This document shows, piece after piece, positions 50,165 to 58,375 of a stretch of 64,000 bases of DNA. The notes under the pieces were generated by a model. The model was not told where the DNA came from. It searched no databases and worked only from the letters and a program-made list of their open reading frames with translations. The stretch lies in NCBI GenBank assembly GCA_963718635.1, contig OY970367.1, positions 6,386,001-6,450,000 of the forward strand. Direction: 5' to 3'. The stretch comes from JAIOQJ01 sp963718635 (GTDB taxonomy: Bacteria > Planctomycetota > Planctomycetia > Gemmatales > Gemmataceae). The first letter of the stretch is position 1, and each line of letters starts with the position of its first letter. The position numbers and the translations under genes were made by a program.

Positions 50165-51538
50165 ATGAAACGGATCGGAATTCTCACGGCCGGCGGCGAT
50201 ACGCCCGCGCTCAACGCCACCATCTCCGGCGCGGCCATTCGCGCCAACCAACGCAAAGTCGAACTCGTCGGCTTCATCAAAGGCTTCAGCGGCCTGCTGA
50301 ACCCGAAGGTGCCCCACGTTCTGCTCAATCCCCTTTACACCACCATCCCCGAGCTCGATCCGACGTTCGGCGGCACGATCCTCGGCTCTTCGCGCGATTA
50401 TGTCGATGCCGACGATAAGAAAACCATCAGTGCCGTGGCGGAACGATTGGGCCGGCTGCATATCGATGGCCTTATCTGCATCGGCGGCGATGGCACACTC
50501 AATGGCATGCAAGCACTCGGCGACGTTCTGCCCACCGTACTGGCGCCCAAGACAATCGATAACGATCTTGGCCTGAATTATCGCAATGAGCCGGACGAAT
50601 GGGTCCGTAAAGAAGTAGGGCCGGGGAAACATAACTATTCCAAAGGGCGATCGCATACGACGTTCGATCTCGAACGGATGGTCAACTACGTGACGCCTGG
50701 ATACGCGACGGCCGTTTTTGTATCCGCGACGGGCGTGCAGCGCATTCGCACGACGGCTGAAAGCCATCGCCGTATTGCCATCGTTGAAGTGATGGGCCGG
50801 CATTCGGGCTACATCGCGCTTGGCTCGTGCTTTGGCCAGCCCGACCTGTTGCTCGTTCCCGAATCGCCCTTGAATGCGGACAGTCTGGTCGAACGGATTC
50901 TTGAAATCTACGAACTGCAGAAACATGTGGTCATCGTCTGCGGCGAAGGGATCGTCGATGAAAAAGGCGAAGAACTCGGCGCGGAGACGGCATCGACCGA
51001 TCCGGCCGGCAACAAGATCCTCAGCGGTGCTTCCGAAGCATTGCGCGAGTTGCTCATCAAGCGTTTGGGCGATGAGTATTTCGTTAGCAAGCGCCGCAAC
51101 GAATCTGCCAAAGCTGCGGTGTTCACTCGAAAGATCGGCCATACCCAACGGGGAGGAAGGCCGATCCACTTCGATCGGTTTTACGCAGCCCAGCTCGGCG
51201 GCCATGCGATCGACATGCTTCTCGAAGGCCAAGTAAATGCCGTCTCGATGTTGCAATGGAATCGGGCCAAGGGCTTTCATGTGTCCGATATCCCTGCCCA
51301 TATGCTTCGCGATCGCTGGGGCCTGATTCACGCGCGCATGATGCACGAGTGCTTTTACGACGCGAAGACATTGCGCCCTTCGAAAGTGGGAATCGAATAT
51401 CTCCAGACGATCTTCACCAATAGCGTCGGCGCGGACGACATGGAAGAAATGCGCAGCGTCTTCAGCCCCGGATCGCTCGAACTGCAATACCATTCGGTGA
51501 ACACGGACGTCAACAAGCGGATTCGGTATCTGGAATAG
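50165..51538 (+). CDS. pfkA: 6-phosphofructokinase (PfkA superfamily, group with Lys124-type residue)
   Basis: Phosphorylates fructose 6-phosphate in glycolysis. Start at ATG 50165, giving 457 residues. Motifs: ILTAGGDTPALNATI, IGGDGTLNGMQAL (107-116), APKTIDNDL (128-135, catalytic Asp), RIAIVEVMGRHSGYIA and HTQRGG. GGDG (Gly, not Asp) points to ATP as phosphoryl donor, whereas PKTIDND has the Lys that pyrophosphate-dependent enzymes and the long eukaryote-type ATP enzymes carry. The mixture fits the 'clade X' ATP enzymes rather than the classical bacterial type; donor should be regarded as open. Confidence 0.93.
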   Translation: MKRIGILTAGGDTPALNATISGAAIRANQRKVELVGFIKGFSGLLNPKVPHVLLNPLYTTIPELDPTFGGTILGSSRDYVDADDKKTISAVAERLGRLHIDGLICIGGDGTLNGMQALGDVLPTVLAPKTIDNDLGLNYRNEPDEWVRKEVGPGKHNYSKGRSHTTFDLERMVNYVTPGYATAVFVSATGVQRIRTTAESHRRIAIVEVMGRHSGYIALGSCFGQPDLLLVPESPLNADSLVERILEIYELQKHVVIVCGEGIVDEKGEELGAETASTDPAGNKILSGASEALRELLIKRLGDEYFVSKRRNESAKAAVFTRKIGHTQRGGRPIHFDRFYAAQLGGHAIDMLLEGQVNAVSMLQWNRAKGFHVSDIPAHMLRDRWGLIHARMMHECFYDAKTLRPSKVGIEYLQTIFTNSVGADDMEEMRSVFSPGSLELQYHSVNTDVNKRIRYLE

Positions 51539-51612
51539 TCTGGGTTCCCAACCGGTATGCTATTTGCCATTATCAAGCACCCAATCATCAAGGCCGCAAC
51601 GGAGAAACAGTC

Positions 51613-52446
51613 ATGAATCTAGGTGATGCACCGGAGAGTGAAAATGTGCAGGACAATCGCGGTATGGGGGGCAAAATGGCGATGGGCGGCGGCGGCGCCG
51701 TGGTCCTCTTGATCCTCGGCCTCATCTTCGGTCGCGATTTCGGCGGCGGCAACAACGGCGCCGTCGGCCCGCGCAACGACGCGCCGAAGGACGAACAGAC
51801 TTTCGAGTTCGCCAAGAAAATATTAGGCACTACGGAGGTGGTTTGGAAAAATGAATTCCAAAAACAGGGTAAGACCTACGTCCCGCCCCACATGGAGCTC
51901 TTCAGCGAACAAGTGCGTACGGGCTGCGGCACCGCGCCTTCGGCTGTCGGGCCTTTCTACTGCCCTGCTGATCGCAAAGTCTACTTGGATCCCACTTTCT
52001 TTGACGACCTTGAAAGAAAGCTAGGCGGGTCGAAAGCGGATTTCTCGAAAGCGTATGTCATCGCGCATGAAGTCGGGCACCACGTTCAGAATTTGCTCGG
52101 CTATACCGCGCGCGTCGACTCCAAGCGAGGAACGCGTTACGAAAAAGACGCTTCCGTGCGACTGGAGCTACAAGCGGATTATCTGGCGGGAGTTTGGGCC
52201 TATAAAGGGCAGCAGAAATTTCACTTCATTGAGGCGGGCGATGTCGATGAGGCCATTCGCACGGCCAATTCCATTGGCGATGATCGTTTGCAACGTCGCT
52301 CGGGTGGCTTCGTCCATCCCGAGCAATTTACGCACGGCACTTCGGCCCAACGGGTCAAATGGTTTCAGGACGGCTTGCGAACCGGCGACGCCAGCCCGGC
52401 GAAACTCGATAAGTTCTTCAGCGCGGCTCGTTCGGAAGATTTGTAA
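51613..52446 (+). CDS. YpfJ/KPN_02809-like zinc metallopeptidase
   Basis: 277-residue membrane-anchored neutral zinc metallopeptidase. One N-terminal membrane helix (GGAVVLLILGLIFG, residues 27-40) is followed by a Gly-rich linker and the catalytic domain. HEVGHH (152-157) is the zinc signature, with GPFYCPADRKVYLDPTFF upstream and the family's ELQADYLAGVWA downstream supplying the third ligand. The cysteine pair C105/C117 is conserved. Physiological substrate unknown. Confidence 0.9.
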   Translation: MNLGDAPESENVQDNRGMGGKMAMGGGGAVVLLILGLIFGRDFGGGNNGAVGPRNDAPKDEQTFEFAKKILGTTEVVWKNEFQKQGKTYVPPHMELFSEQVRTGCGTAPSAVGPFYCPADRKVYLDPTFFDDLERKLGGSKADFSKAYVIAHEVGHHVQNLLGYTARVDSKRGTRYEKDASVRLELQADYLAGVWAYKGQQKFHFIEAGDVDEAIRTANSIGDDRLQRRSGGFVHPEQFTHGTSAQRVKWFQDGLRTGDASPAKLDKFFSAARSEDL

Positions 52447-52493
52447 ATCAGCGGCGAACTTCGTGCGAATTCAAAAACAAAAGCGAGGTCAAC

Positions 52494-52775
52494 ATGCAAG
52501 CCAAATGGAACAATGCGGTCGTGGCGGAGAGCGATTCCACGATAGTTGTTGAAGGCAATCACTACTTTCCTGCAAGTGCGATCAAGAACGAATTCTTCGA
52601 GCCGAGTTCTACGCACACCACCTGTGGCTGGAAGGGCGAGGCGAGTTACTACACCTTGAACGTCAACGGCAAGAAAAACCCGGATGCCGCCTGGTTTTAT
52701 CCGGAGCCAAAAACGGCGGCCGCGAATATTGCAGGTTACGTCGCGTTTTGGAAAGGTGTCGAGGTCAGTTCATAA
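52494..52775 (+). CDS. DUF427 domain protein
   Basis: 93-residue protein of the DUF427 family (beta-barrel-like small domain). Diagnostic: VVEGNHYFPASAIKNEFFEPSSTHTTCGWKGEASYY, with the conserved S-THT-C-WKG box and AAWFYPEPKTAA. No activity established that I can name. It lies 48 nt downstream of the metallopeptidase gene, possibly co-transcribed. Confidence 0.9.
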   Translation: MQAKWNNAVVAESDSTIVVEGNHYFPASAIKNEFFEPSSTHTTCGWKGEASYYTLNVNGKKNPDAAWFYPEPKTAAANIAGYVAFWKGVEVSS

Positions 52776-52833
52776 AGCAAATTATCAGTGGTTAAAATTA
52801 GGGTAATTTTCGGCTAGTACCGGATCAATACTT

Positions 52834-53883
52834 TCAGAAAGAGACATAGACATAACTACTGAAGCCTAAGGCAAGGATCCCCGCGCCGGCCGCGAACAGC
52901 CAGAGCGATTTGCGCTGTTGACGCGCCAAAGCAAGTGAAGCAATGGTGACCCCTGCTTGCGCCACTAACATGCTGTAGAAGAACATCTGGCTGCGTGAAC
53001 GATGGCGGTCTGATTCGATGCCGCTGCGACGAACCCGCACTTCAAAATACTCGGCGGCTTTGCGATTATAGGCCGACTCCGCCCTGTAACGCCGGGCATC
53101 GTACTCCAGCACAGCCAGACGAAAGCCTTTCACTTGTTTTTCAAAGGCAGCAAGTGAGGCGTTCTCACCTTTCGCTTTCATATTGCGGAGCGGTTGGACT
53201 GCCCCTTGTACTTCCCTCAGAGTCGATTGCAGTTGCGCTACCGCCTTGCTGACAGGTTCGCACGCGTCGCTGAAAGCATCTGCATTTTGCTCGGCAATGC
53301 GCGCTGCCTCGTCGATATCGGCCGGCTTGATCGTGCGTACGCGGGCAGCAGTCTCCTCCTCCGTTTGATGTTTGCCGATCGCCTTCACCGCTTCATCCAT
53401 CGCGTCTTGGACGGCCTTATCGGGCAAGGATTTCTTGTCGGCAATTGGCAACGAAGTCGAACTCAAATACTTCAGATTCGCTTCAATTGCCTCATCGCTA
53501 CGCAATTTTGCCAGCGCCCCCGTCGCTTTTTCAAGACGTGCCTTTTCGCTGTCGCTCAGCTCAGCTCGGTTGAGAATTTGCTTCAAGGCCGTTTCCATTT
53601 CGTTCCAGTTGAAGGGTGCGGTCTCGCTCAAACTTCCCAACAGATCTGCTGTATTTTCGAGGCTGGTGCCGCGAATCCGTTTCGCCTGAAAAAACGCCCA
53701 TTGGTCGCCGGCCTTCGATTGCTGCTGCGAGGCAAACGAGCGATAAAACATGGCCTGCGTCATCTCGCTCGACGAAAGACCCGCAAAGGCAGTGGCCAAC
53801 ACAGTAAGTACAATAGGCAGCGTGGTCAGAAGTGAACTGAGCTTACCCTTCGGCGGTGTTGTCGTGTCGGGTGTGCTATCCAT
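52834..53883 (-). CDS. DUF4337-like membrane protein
   Basis: 349 residues. An N-terminal helix (LLTTLPIVLTVLATAFAGL) leads to SSSEMTQAMFYRSFASQQQSKAGDQWAFFQAKRIRG, the DUF4337 signature of planctomycetes and proteobacteria. A long helical Ala/Glu/Lys-rich coiled coil (residues about 75-280) follows and a C-terminal helix pair (MFFYSMLVAQAGVTIASLAL, SLWLFAAGAGILALGFSSYV). Function unknown; a membrane scaffold is plausible. Convergent with the DUF427 gene. Confidence 0.85.
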   Translation of the reverse strand: MDSTPDTTTPPKGKLSSLLTTLPIVLTVLATAFAGLSSSEMTQAMFYRSFASQQQSKAGDQWAFFQAKRIRGTSLENTADLLGSLSETAPFNWNEMETALKQILNRAELSDSEKARLEKATGALAKLRSDEAIEANLKYLSSTSLPIADKKSLPDKAVQDAMDEAVKAIGKHQTEEETAARVRTIKPADIDEAARIAEQNADAFSDACEPVSKAVAQLQSTLREVQGAVQPLRNMKAKGENASLAAFEKQVKGFRLAVLEYDARRYRAESAYNRKAAEYFEVRVRRSGIESDRHRSRSQMFFYSMLVAQAGVTIASLALARQQRKSLWLFAAGAGILALGFSSYVYVSF

Positions 53884-53928
53884 GAGCGAGTCCTCAAAGC
53901 TCTCTACGAGAAGAGTGATGCATTTAGC

Positions 53929-54392
53929 TTATGACACAACTTCGTCTGATCGGATGCGTGCGGACAATTCGTATTCGCCTGGCTCGTAACTGTTTTCAGT
54001 TAGCCACCAGCCTCGCATTTCAACGGTTGCGGGGGCCTGACCGATAATCAGGTTCATCACGAACGTACTATAATTCCGTTCGAGATCGCGCTTGCTTGGA
54101 ATTGGGGCGTAGTTGGATGCGAATGATAGACTGCCAATTTCTCAATGCCTCGCGCGCGCATATCCTTCTCCGCATCGAGCATTTCACGCGGGTCTGAACA
54201 GTATTCGGTCGGACTCTGGAGCTCATTGCGAAGTGGGTAATGCCTCGTTGCTTGCGCGATGTATCCATCCTCAATTGTCCTTCCCGCCAGCAGGCCGCAG
54301 CATTCGTTCGGCAGCTCGTTGAGGTAATTACGCAGCATCTCATCGTGCAGATCAATGGGAACCCGCAGCAGAAATCGGCGGAAACCGTTCAC
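53929..54392 (-). CDS. JAB/MPN (M67 family) metallopeptidase-like protein, frameshifted
   Basis: Predicted Zn-dependent isopeptidase-like protein. GTG 54392 follows GGGAG; the frame reads VPIDLHDEMLRNYLNELPNECCGLLAGR, the JAB start with the catalytic Glu. The JAMM motif is AVYHSHPTT followed in another frame by PIPSKRDLERNYSTF (H-H-P-x-x-P-x-P-S-x-x-D). One C missing near 54110 explains the switch; without correction the protein is truncated at 54057. The corrected protein has about 154 residues. Bacterial JAB enzymes act in sulphur-carrier processing or cysteine biosynthesis; no partner is adjacent. Divergent from argG. Confidence 0.75.
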
Positions 54393-54476
54393 GATAGATG
54401 CTCCCGGCGTATACCAACTAAATAACCAACGCGGCGCCGCAACGGCCTTCATTCAACTTAAAAAGAGATTATACAC

Positions 54477-55715
54477 GTGGCAGAAAAGATCATCCTCGCT
54501 TATAGCGGCGGCCTCGACACAAGCGTCATGGTGCCGTGGATCAAGGAGAAGTATGGCTACGATGTCGTCACCTATACGTGCGACCTCGGCCAAGGCGACG
54601 ACATCCAGAAGATACGCGAGAAGGCACTGAAAACCGGGGCGGTCGATGCCATTGCCGAGGATGCCCGCAATTTGTTCGTCGATCACTTCGTCTTCCCAGC
54701 CTTGATGGCGGGCGCTCTTTACGAAGGTAAGTATCCACTGGCGACCGCGCTAGGCCGACCGTTGATCGCCAAGCTGATGGTCGATGTGGCCCGGAAACAC
54801 AATGCCAAGGCAGTCGCTCACGGCTGCACCGGCAAAGGGAACGATCAAGTTCGCTTTGACGTAACCTTTCAGACGCTTGCCCCGGATCTAAAGATCGTCG
54901 CGCCCGTTCGCGAATGGTCGATGACTCGACCGCAATCGATCGAGTACTGCCGTAAGCACAACATCCACGTGGAAGCGAAGCCGGAGAGCCCTTACTCGAT
55001 CGATCAGAATCTCTTCGGCCGTTCCGTCGAAGCCGGGTTGCTGGAAGACCCGTGGGATGAGCCGCCCGAAGAAGCCTACGCTTGGACAGCTAACCCGCTC
55101 AAGACGCCGAACGAGCCCGAGTACATCGAAATCGAATGGGCGCACGGAGTGCCAATCGGCTTGAACGGCCATGCGATGGACGGCGTGCCCTTAATTGAGA
55201 AGCTGAATCAGATTGCCGGCAAGCATGGCATCGGCCGAATCGACCACGTCGAAAATCGCCTCGTCGGAATCAAATCGCGCGAAGTCTACGAAGCGCCCGG
55301 CGCGGTTGTTCTGCACGAAGCCCATCGCGAGCTCGAAACGCTCTGTTTGAGCAAACAAGCGGTTCGCTTCAAGACGATGGTGTCGCAGGAATACGCCGAC
55401 CTGATCTACAACGGCCTCTGGTTCGGTGGATTTCACCAAGACCTGTTCGCGTTCATTGCCAGCAACCAGCGCTTTGTCGCCGGCCATACGCGCGTGAAAC
55501 TCTTCAAAGGCAAAGCAGTGGTTGTAGGTCGCAAGAGCGATCACAGCCTCTACAGCAAGAAGCTTGCCACCTACGACGAAGGCAGCGACTACGACCAGGC
55601 AGCCGCCCAAGGCTTCATCAAAATCCACGGCCTTGGGCAGACCACCCAGGCCCGCCAGCAACTGTTGAAAGGCGGACGCGGTTTTGACTTGCCAGGGCTG
55701 GCGGCGCCGAAGTGA
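54477..55715 (+). CDS. argG: Argininosuccinate synthase
   Basis: Condenses citrulline and aspartate with ATP to argininosuccinate in arginine biosynthesis. 412 residues, start GTG 54477. ATP-binding IILAYSGGLDTSVMVPW, the citrulline/aspartate segment CTGKGNDQVRFDVTFQTL, TRPQSIEYCRKHNI, YSIDQNLFGRSVE and GRIDHVENRLVGIKSREVYEAP. Complete and uninterrupted. No other arginine genes are in the window. Confidence 0.97.
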   Translation: MAEKIILAYSGGLDTSVMVPWIKEKYGYDVVTYTCDLGQGDDIQKIREKALKTGAVDAIAEDARNLFVDHFVFPALMAGALYEGKYPLATALGRPLIAKLMVDVARKHNAKAVAHGCTGKGNDQVRFDVTFQTLAPDLKIVAPVREWSMTRPQSIEYCRKHNIHVEAKPESPYSIDQNLFGRSVEAGLLEDPWDEPPEEAYAWTANPLKTPNEPEYIEIEWAHGVPIGLNGHAMDGVPLIEKLNQIAGKHGIGRIDHVENRLVGIKSREVYEAPGAVVLHEAHRELETLCLSKQAVRFKTMVSQEYADLIYNGLWFGGFHQDLFAFIASNQRFVAGHTRVKLFKGKAVVVGRKSDHSLYSKKLATYDEGSDYDQAAAQGFIKIHGLGQTTQARQQLLKGGRGFDLPGLAAPK

Positions 55716-55796
55716 GGGCGGGTTGCGGTCTTGTCGCGGTGGAGTGTATGATAAAGTACATTGGCTTAATGCGAGTCGTTGAGAATAGGACTGCCA

Positions 55797-56183
55797 ATGA
55801 ATCCGCCGCCAATCGTATTAGGCCTGATTTTGTGCGAAAAGATCATCGTCGAAGAGAGAACGCAAAACATCTCTCTCGTGAGTACGTTTACTAAACTTTT
55901 CGCGGAGGATTTTCCGTCGCAATCGAGCAGACTTGCGCTTGCTGCGGTGTTGACAGGCGGCCATGGGGCAGCAGGCGTGGATCTAGTAATCTCGCACTTG
56001 GAAACAGATGAAGAAATTTATTCGATGCATCAACAAGTCCATTTCCCGGATCGCCTCGCGGAAGTTCGCTGGAACTTCCACATACGTGAGTGCACTTTTC
56101 CTTCCCCTGGGGTCTATGATGCTGTCCTCTTCGTGGACGGCGATCCGATAACAAGACGTAAGTTTTCAGTAGTAGGGAGATAA
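55797..56183 (+). CDS. DUF6941-like small protein
   Basis: 128 residues from ATG 55797. Pattern NPPPIVLGLILCEKIIVEERTQNISLVSTFTKLFAEDFPS is one I associate with planctomycete proteins annotated DUF6941; a strand-rich body follows (AGVDLVISHLETDEEIYSMH, VRWNFHIRECTFPSPGVYDAVLFVDG). It may have an immunoglobulin-like fold. The 68-codon gene begins 5 nt after the stop. Confidence 0.65.
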   Translation: MNPPPIVLGLILCEKIIVEERTQNISLVSTFTKLFAEDFPSQSSRLALAAVLTGGHGAAGVDLVISHLETDEEIYSMHQQVHFPDRLAEVRWNFHIRECTFPSPGVYDAVLFVDGDPITRRKFSVVGR

Positions 56184-56188
56184 CTACA

Positions 56189-56395
56189 ATGAGTGAGCCA
56201 AAAAAAAACAAAGGCGAAATCACTTTCACTAGCGAAGATTCACCGCTATTCATCTTCGATGGCCCAGGGGACACCACGCGGCGACCCCGGCGTGCAAACA
56301 ATCCGCGCGAATGGCCGCCTAAGACAACTCTTCCGCCAATTCCACCAGCCGATGGTGAACCAGCTCCACCTGCAAAAGACGCGCAAGGTGAATGA
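56189..56395 (+). CDS. Small Pro-rich hypothetical protein
   Basis: 68 residues, low complexity, from ATG 56189 behind GGGAGATAA. SEPKKNKGEITFTSEDSPLF precedes a Pro-rich tail (PPKTTLPPIPPADGEPAPP). A run of nine A in codons 5-7 is a slippage risk. Likely disordered. A decayed second copy lies at 56830-57025, so the gene arose or spread by tandem duplication. Confidence 0.55.
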   Translation: MSEPKKNKGEITFTSEDSPLFIFDGPGDTTRRPRRANNPREWPPKTTLPPIPPADGEPAPPAKDAQGE

Positions 56396-56492
56396 CCGAG
56401 GCTGCATTCCCATGTGAAGCTTACGCCCGTACTCCAGTGAGACGAGTTCTCTGCTGTTCAGGCTTCTAAGGGCATACAACAAGGGACAGGAC

Positions 56493-56747
56493 ATGAACGC
56501 CAAGCTAAAGGCATTCGTTGAAGAAACGTTAGAGGAAATGGCCACTTCGGTACCAAAAGACAAACTTCTCCAACGTATCACTCCCGAATTCCTTCGAGAA
56601 AATCTCCCTTTGGCGGATCGTTTGCAAGCACTATCCCAGGAAGAGATGTTGAACAATTTGACAGAGGTAGTGCGTACGCTCTCGCCGGAGAAGCGGGCTG
56701 CTCTGCTTCGCGAGTTAAACGCGGTAGAACCTGTGCAAACGCCGTGA
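56493..56747 (+). CDS. Small helical hypothetical protein
   Basis: 84 residues, helical and acidic: MNAKLKAFVEETLEEMATSV, then ITPEFLRENLPLADRLQALS and EEMLNNLTEVVRTLSPEKRA. No family assigned; the pattern PEKRAALLREL resembles short planctomycete proteins next to DUF6941. No membrane segment. The good start is at ATG 56493 (GGACAGG about 8 nt upstream). Confidence 0.6.
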   Translation: MNAKLKAFVEETLEEMATSVPKDKLLQRITPEFLRENLPLADRLQALSQEEMLNNLTEVVRTLSPEKRAALLRELNAVEPVQTP

Positions 56748-56829
56748 TTGGCTTGTGACTGTTAGCCACCGTTTTCGTCGATAGCGACCTGATGGCCAGA
56801 CACCGATTTCTGTCGTGGGGAGATTATCA

Positions 56830-57025
56830 ATGAGTGAGCCAAAAAAACAAAGGCGAAATCACTTTCACTAGCGAAGATTAACCGCTATTCATCTTCGATG
56901 GCCCAGGGGACACTACGCGGCGGCATCGTCGTGCAAACAATCCGCGCGAATGGCCGCCCAAAAATGCTCTTCCGCCGGCCGATGATGAACCTGCTCCACC
57001 GGCAAACTACACACGTGGCGAGTAA
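56830..57025 (+). pseudogene. Decayed tandem copy of the 56189 gene
   Basis: Same ATGAGTGAGCC start and the same flank (GGGGAGATTATCA versus GGGAGATAACTACA). The A run is 7 instead of 9, which puts the rest out of frame, and a TTC-A to TTA-A change creates a stop. The remaining sequence is about 85% similar to the intact copy and ends at 57025. 57026-57205 holds no gene. Confidence 0.75.
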
Positions 57026-57205
57026 TTGCTGCTGCACACTATGAAGTCGATGCCAAGGGCTAAAATTTTGATTCGTGTTGTCCGGTGGTGCTCGTTCGCA
57101 ATTCTTGCACGCCGATACTGTTGTTATCGGGGCGAGTAGAGGTATTTATACTGCATGCAATCATCGAGCAATCAGCGAATAGAAAAAGTTTCACTTGCTT
57201 GCCGT

Positions 57206-58375
57206 TCACCCGCACCGGAGCACGATCCTCGTCACCTGCGGCAAGCAGCGAAAGCGCAAAGGTTCCTTGCCAGATAGCCCGCGGTTGACGTGCAACAATG
57301 TTGGAGGTTCGTAGAAGGTGCCCATGTCGTAATGACGCGAAAATTTGCTTGGCACGAAGACGGAGCCGATCAATGGGATGCGAACTTGGCCACCGTGGTT
57401 ATGGCCGGAGAGCATCAGTGAAACGTTGTGCCGCTTCGCCCAGCCGATGTTGTCAGGCGTGTGGCTCAAGAGAAGCCGGAAGCCATCGGCTGGACATGCG
57501 CTCATATCCGGCGGAGGTTGGAACCAGGGCCCTTGATGCCCGATGACCGTCAGCTTTTCGCCGCGAACATCGAGATGTTCCCAGGCGTTGCCGATGACCC
57601 GAACGTTTTGCGCTTCAAGTTGTCGGCTTACGCCTGCAAAATCCTGCCACCAATCGTGGTTGCCGAGGACGGCATAGGCGGCGACGTTCCAGGTTAGTGG
57701 TCCTAACACCGGCTCGATCCATTTGATGTATCTGTCTTCATCGATGAAGTCGCCGGTGTAGAGGAGTAAATCGGGGATGCCGTCCGCGATGCACTTGCGG
57801 ACGATGACATCGTAGAATTCTCGGGATGGCGTTCCGAAGAAATGGGGATCGCTGATCTGCAGCAGCGTCAAGCCATTCCAGGCAGCAGGCAGGTTGGGGA
57901 GCGCGATCGTCAACGTCGTGAATTCGACCCGAAAAATATCGTTGAGCGGCATCTTCGCAAGCAGGGCGGTTTCGCCGTCGCCGTAGGGAAGATGGCCGAG
58001 CTCTTTGGCGATATCGACAATCACCGATTCTGAGCGGATGAATTCGGGAAGTTTACGAAGCGCCCGACGGATGCCGACGTATGGGTATACGACCAGTGCC
58101 ATGAACAAGGTGATCAAAAGATAGATTGACAGTGCCTCGGGTCGAGAAGGGTTATCAAGGGCGACGCCATAGATGGCGATAAAAGCAATAGGACCGCCGA
58201 GCATGAGCAGGCCCATGACGGCACGGAACACCTTAAGAAAATGACGGTGCAACGGCTGGGAATAGGTGATATTCACGATCACCATCAGCAGATAGGCATG
58301 TCCGAAACAGGCCAGGGCGAAGAGCGTATATTCCAGCAGCAAATCGATTCTCGCTAAAGGATGGGAAAAATTCAC
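57206..58375 (-). CDS. Membrane-anchored calcineurin-like metallophosphoesterase
   Basis: Phosphoesterase of about 389 residues. GTG 58375 overlaps the stop of the upstream sensor gene (GTGA, 4 nt), so translation is coupled. Four membrane helices at the start (LLLEYTLFALACFGHAYLL, VMGLLMLGGPIAFIAIYG, YLLITLFMALVVYPYVG) are followed by the metal motifs LLQISDPHFFG, LLLYTGDFID, AVLGNHDWW and LSGHNHGGQVRIP. This is the YkuE/YaeI type. Substrate could be a lipid headgroup such as UDP-diacylglucosamine or another phosphodiester; not decidable. Confidence 0.88.
   Translation of the reverse strand: MNFSHPLARIDLLLEYTLFALACFGHAYLLMVIVNITYSQPLHRHFLKVFRAVMGLLMLGGPIAFIAIYGVALDNPSRPEALSIYLLITLFMALVVYPYVGIRRALRKLPEFIRSESVIVDIAKELGHLPYGDGETALLAKMPLNDIFRVEFTTLTIALPNLPAAWNGLTLLQISDPHFFGTPSREFYDVIVRKCIADGIPDLLLYTGDFIDEDRYIKWIEPVLGPLTWNVAAYAVLGNHDWWQDFAGVSRQLEAQNVRVIGNAWEHLDVRGEKLTVIGHQGPWFQPPPDMSACPADGFRLLLSHTPDNIGWAKRHNVSLMLSGHNHGGQVRIPLIGSVFVPSKFSRHYDMGTFYEPPTLLHVNRGLSGKEPLRFRCLPQVTRIVLRCG

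Noticed and set aside
49961..51493. 510-codon open frame on the minus strand opposite the phosphofructokinase and kinase genes
   Set aside because: Plus-strand frames match strong families with all motifs; the antisense frame is a GC-codon shadow with no recognisable domain.
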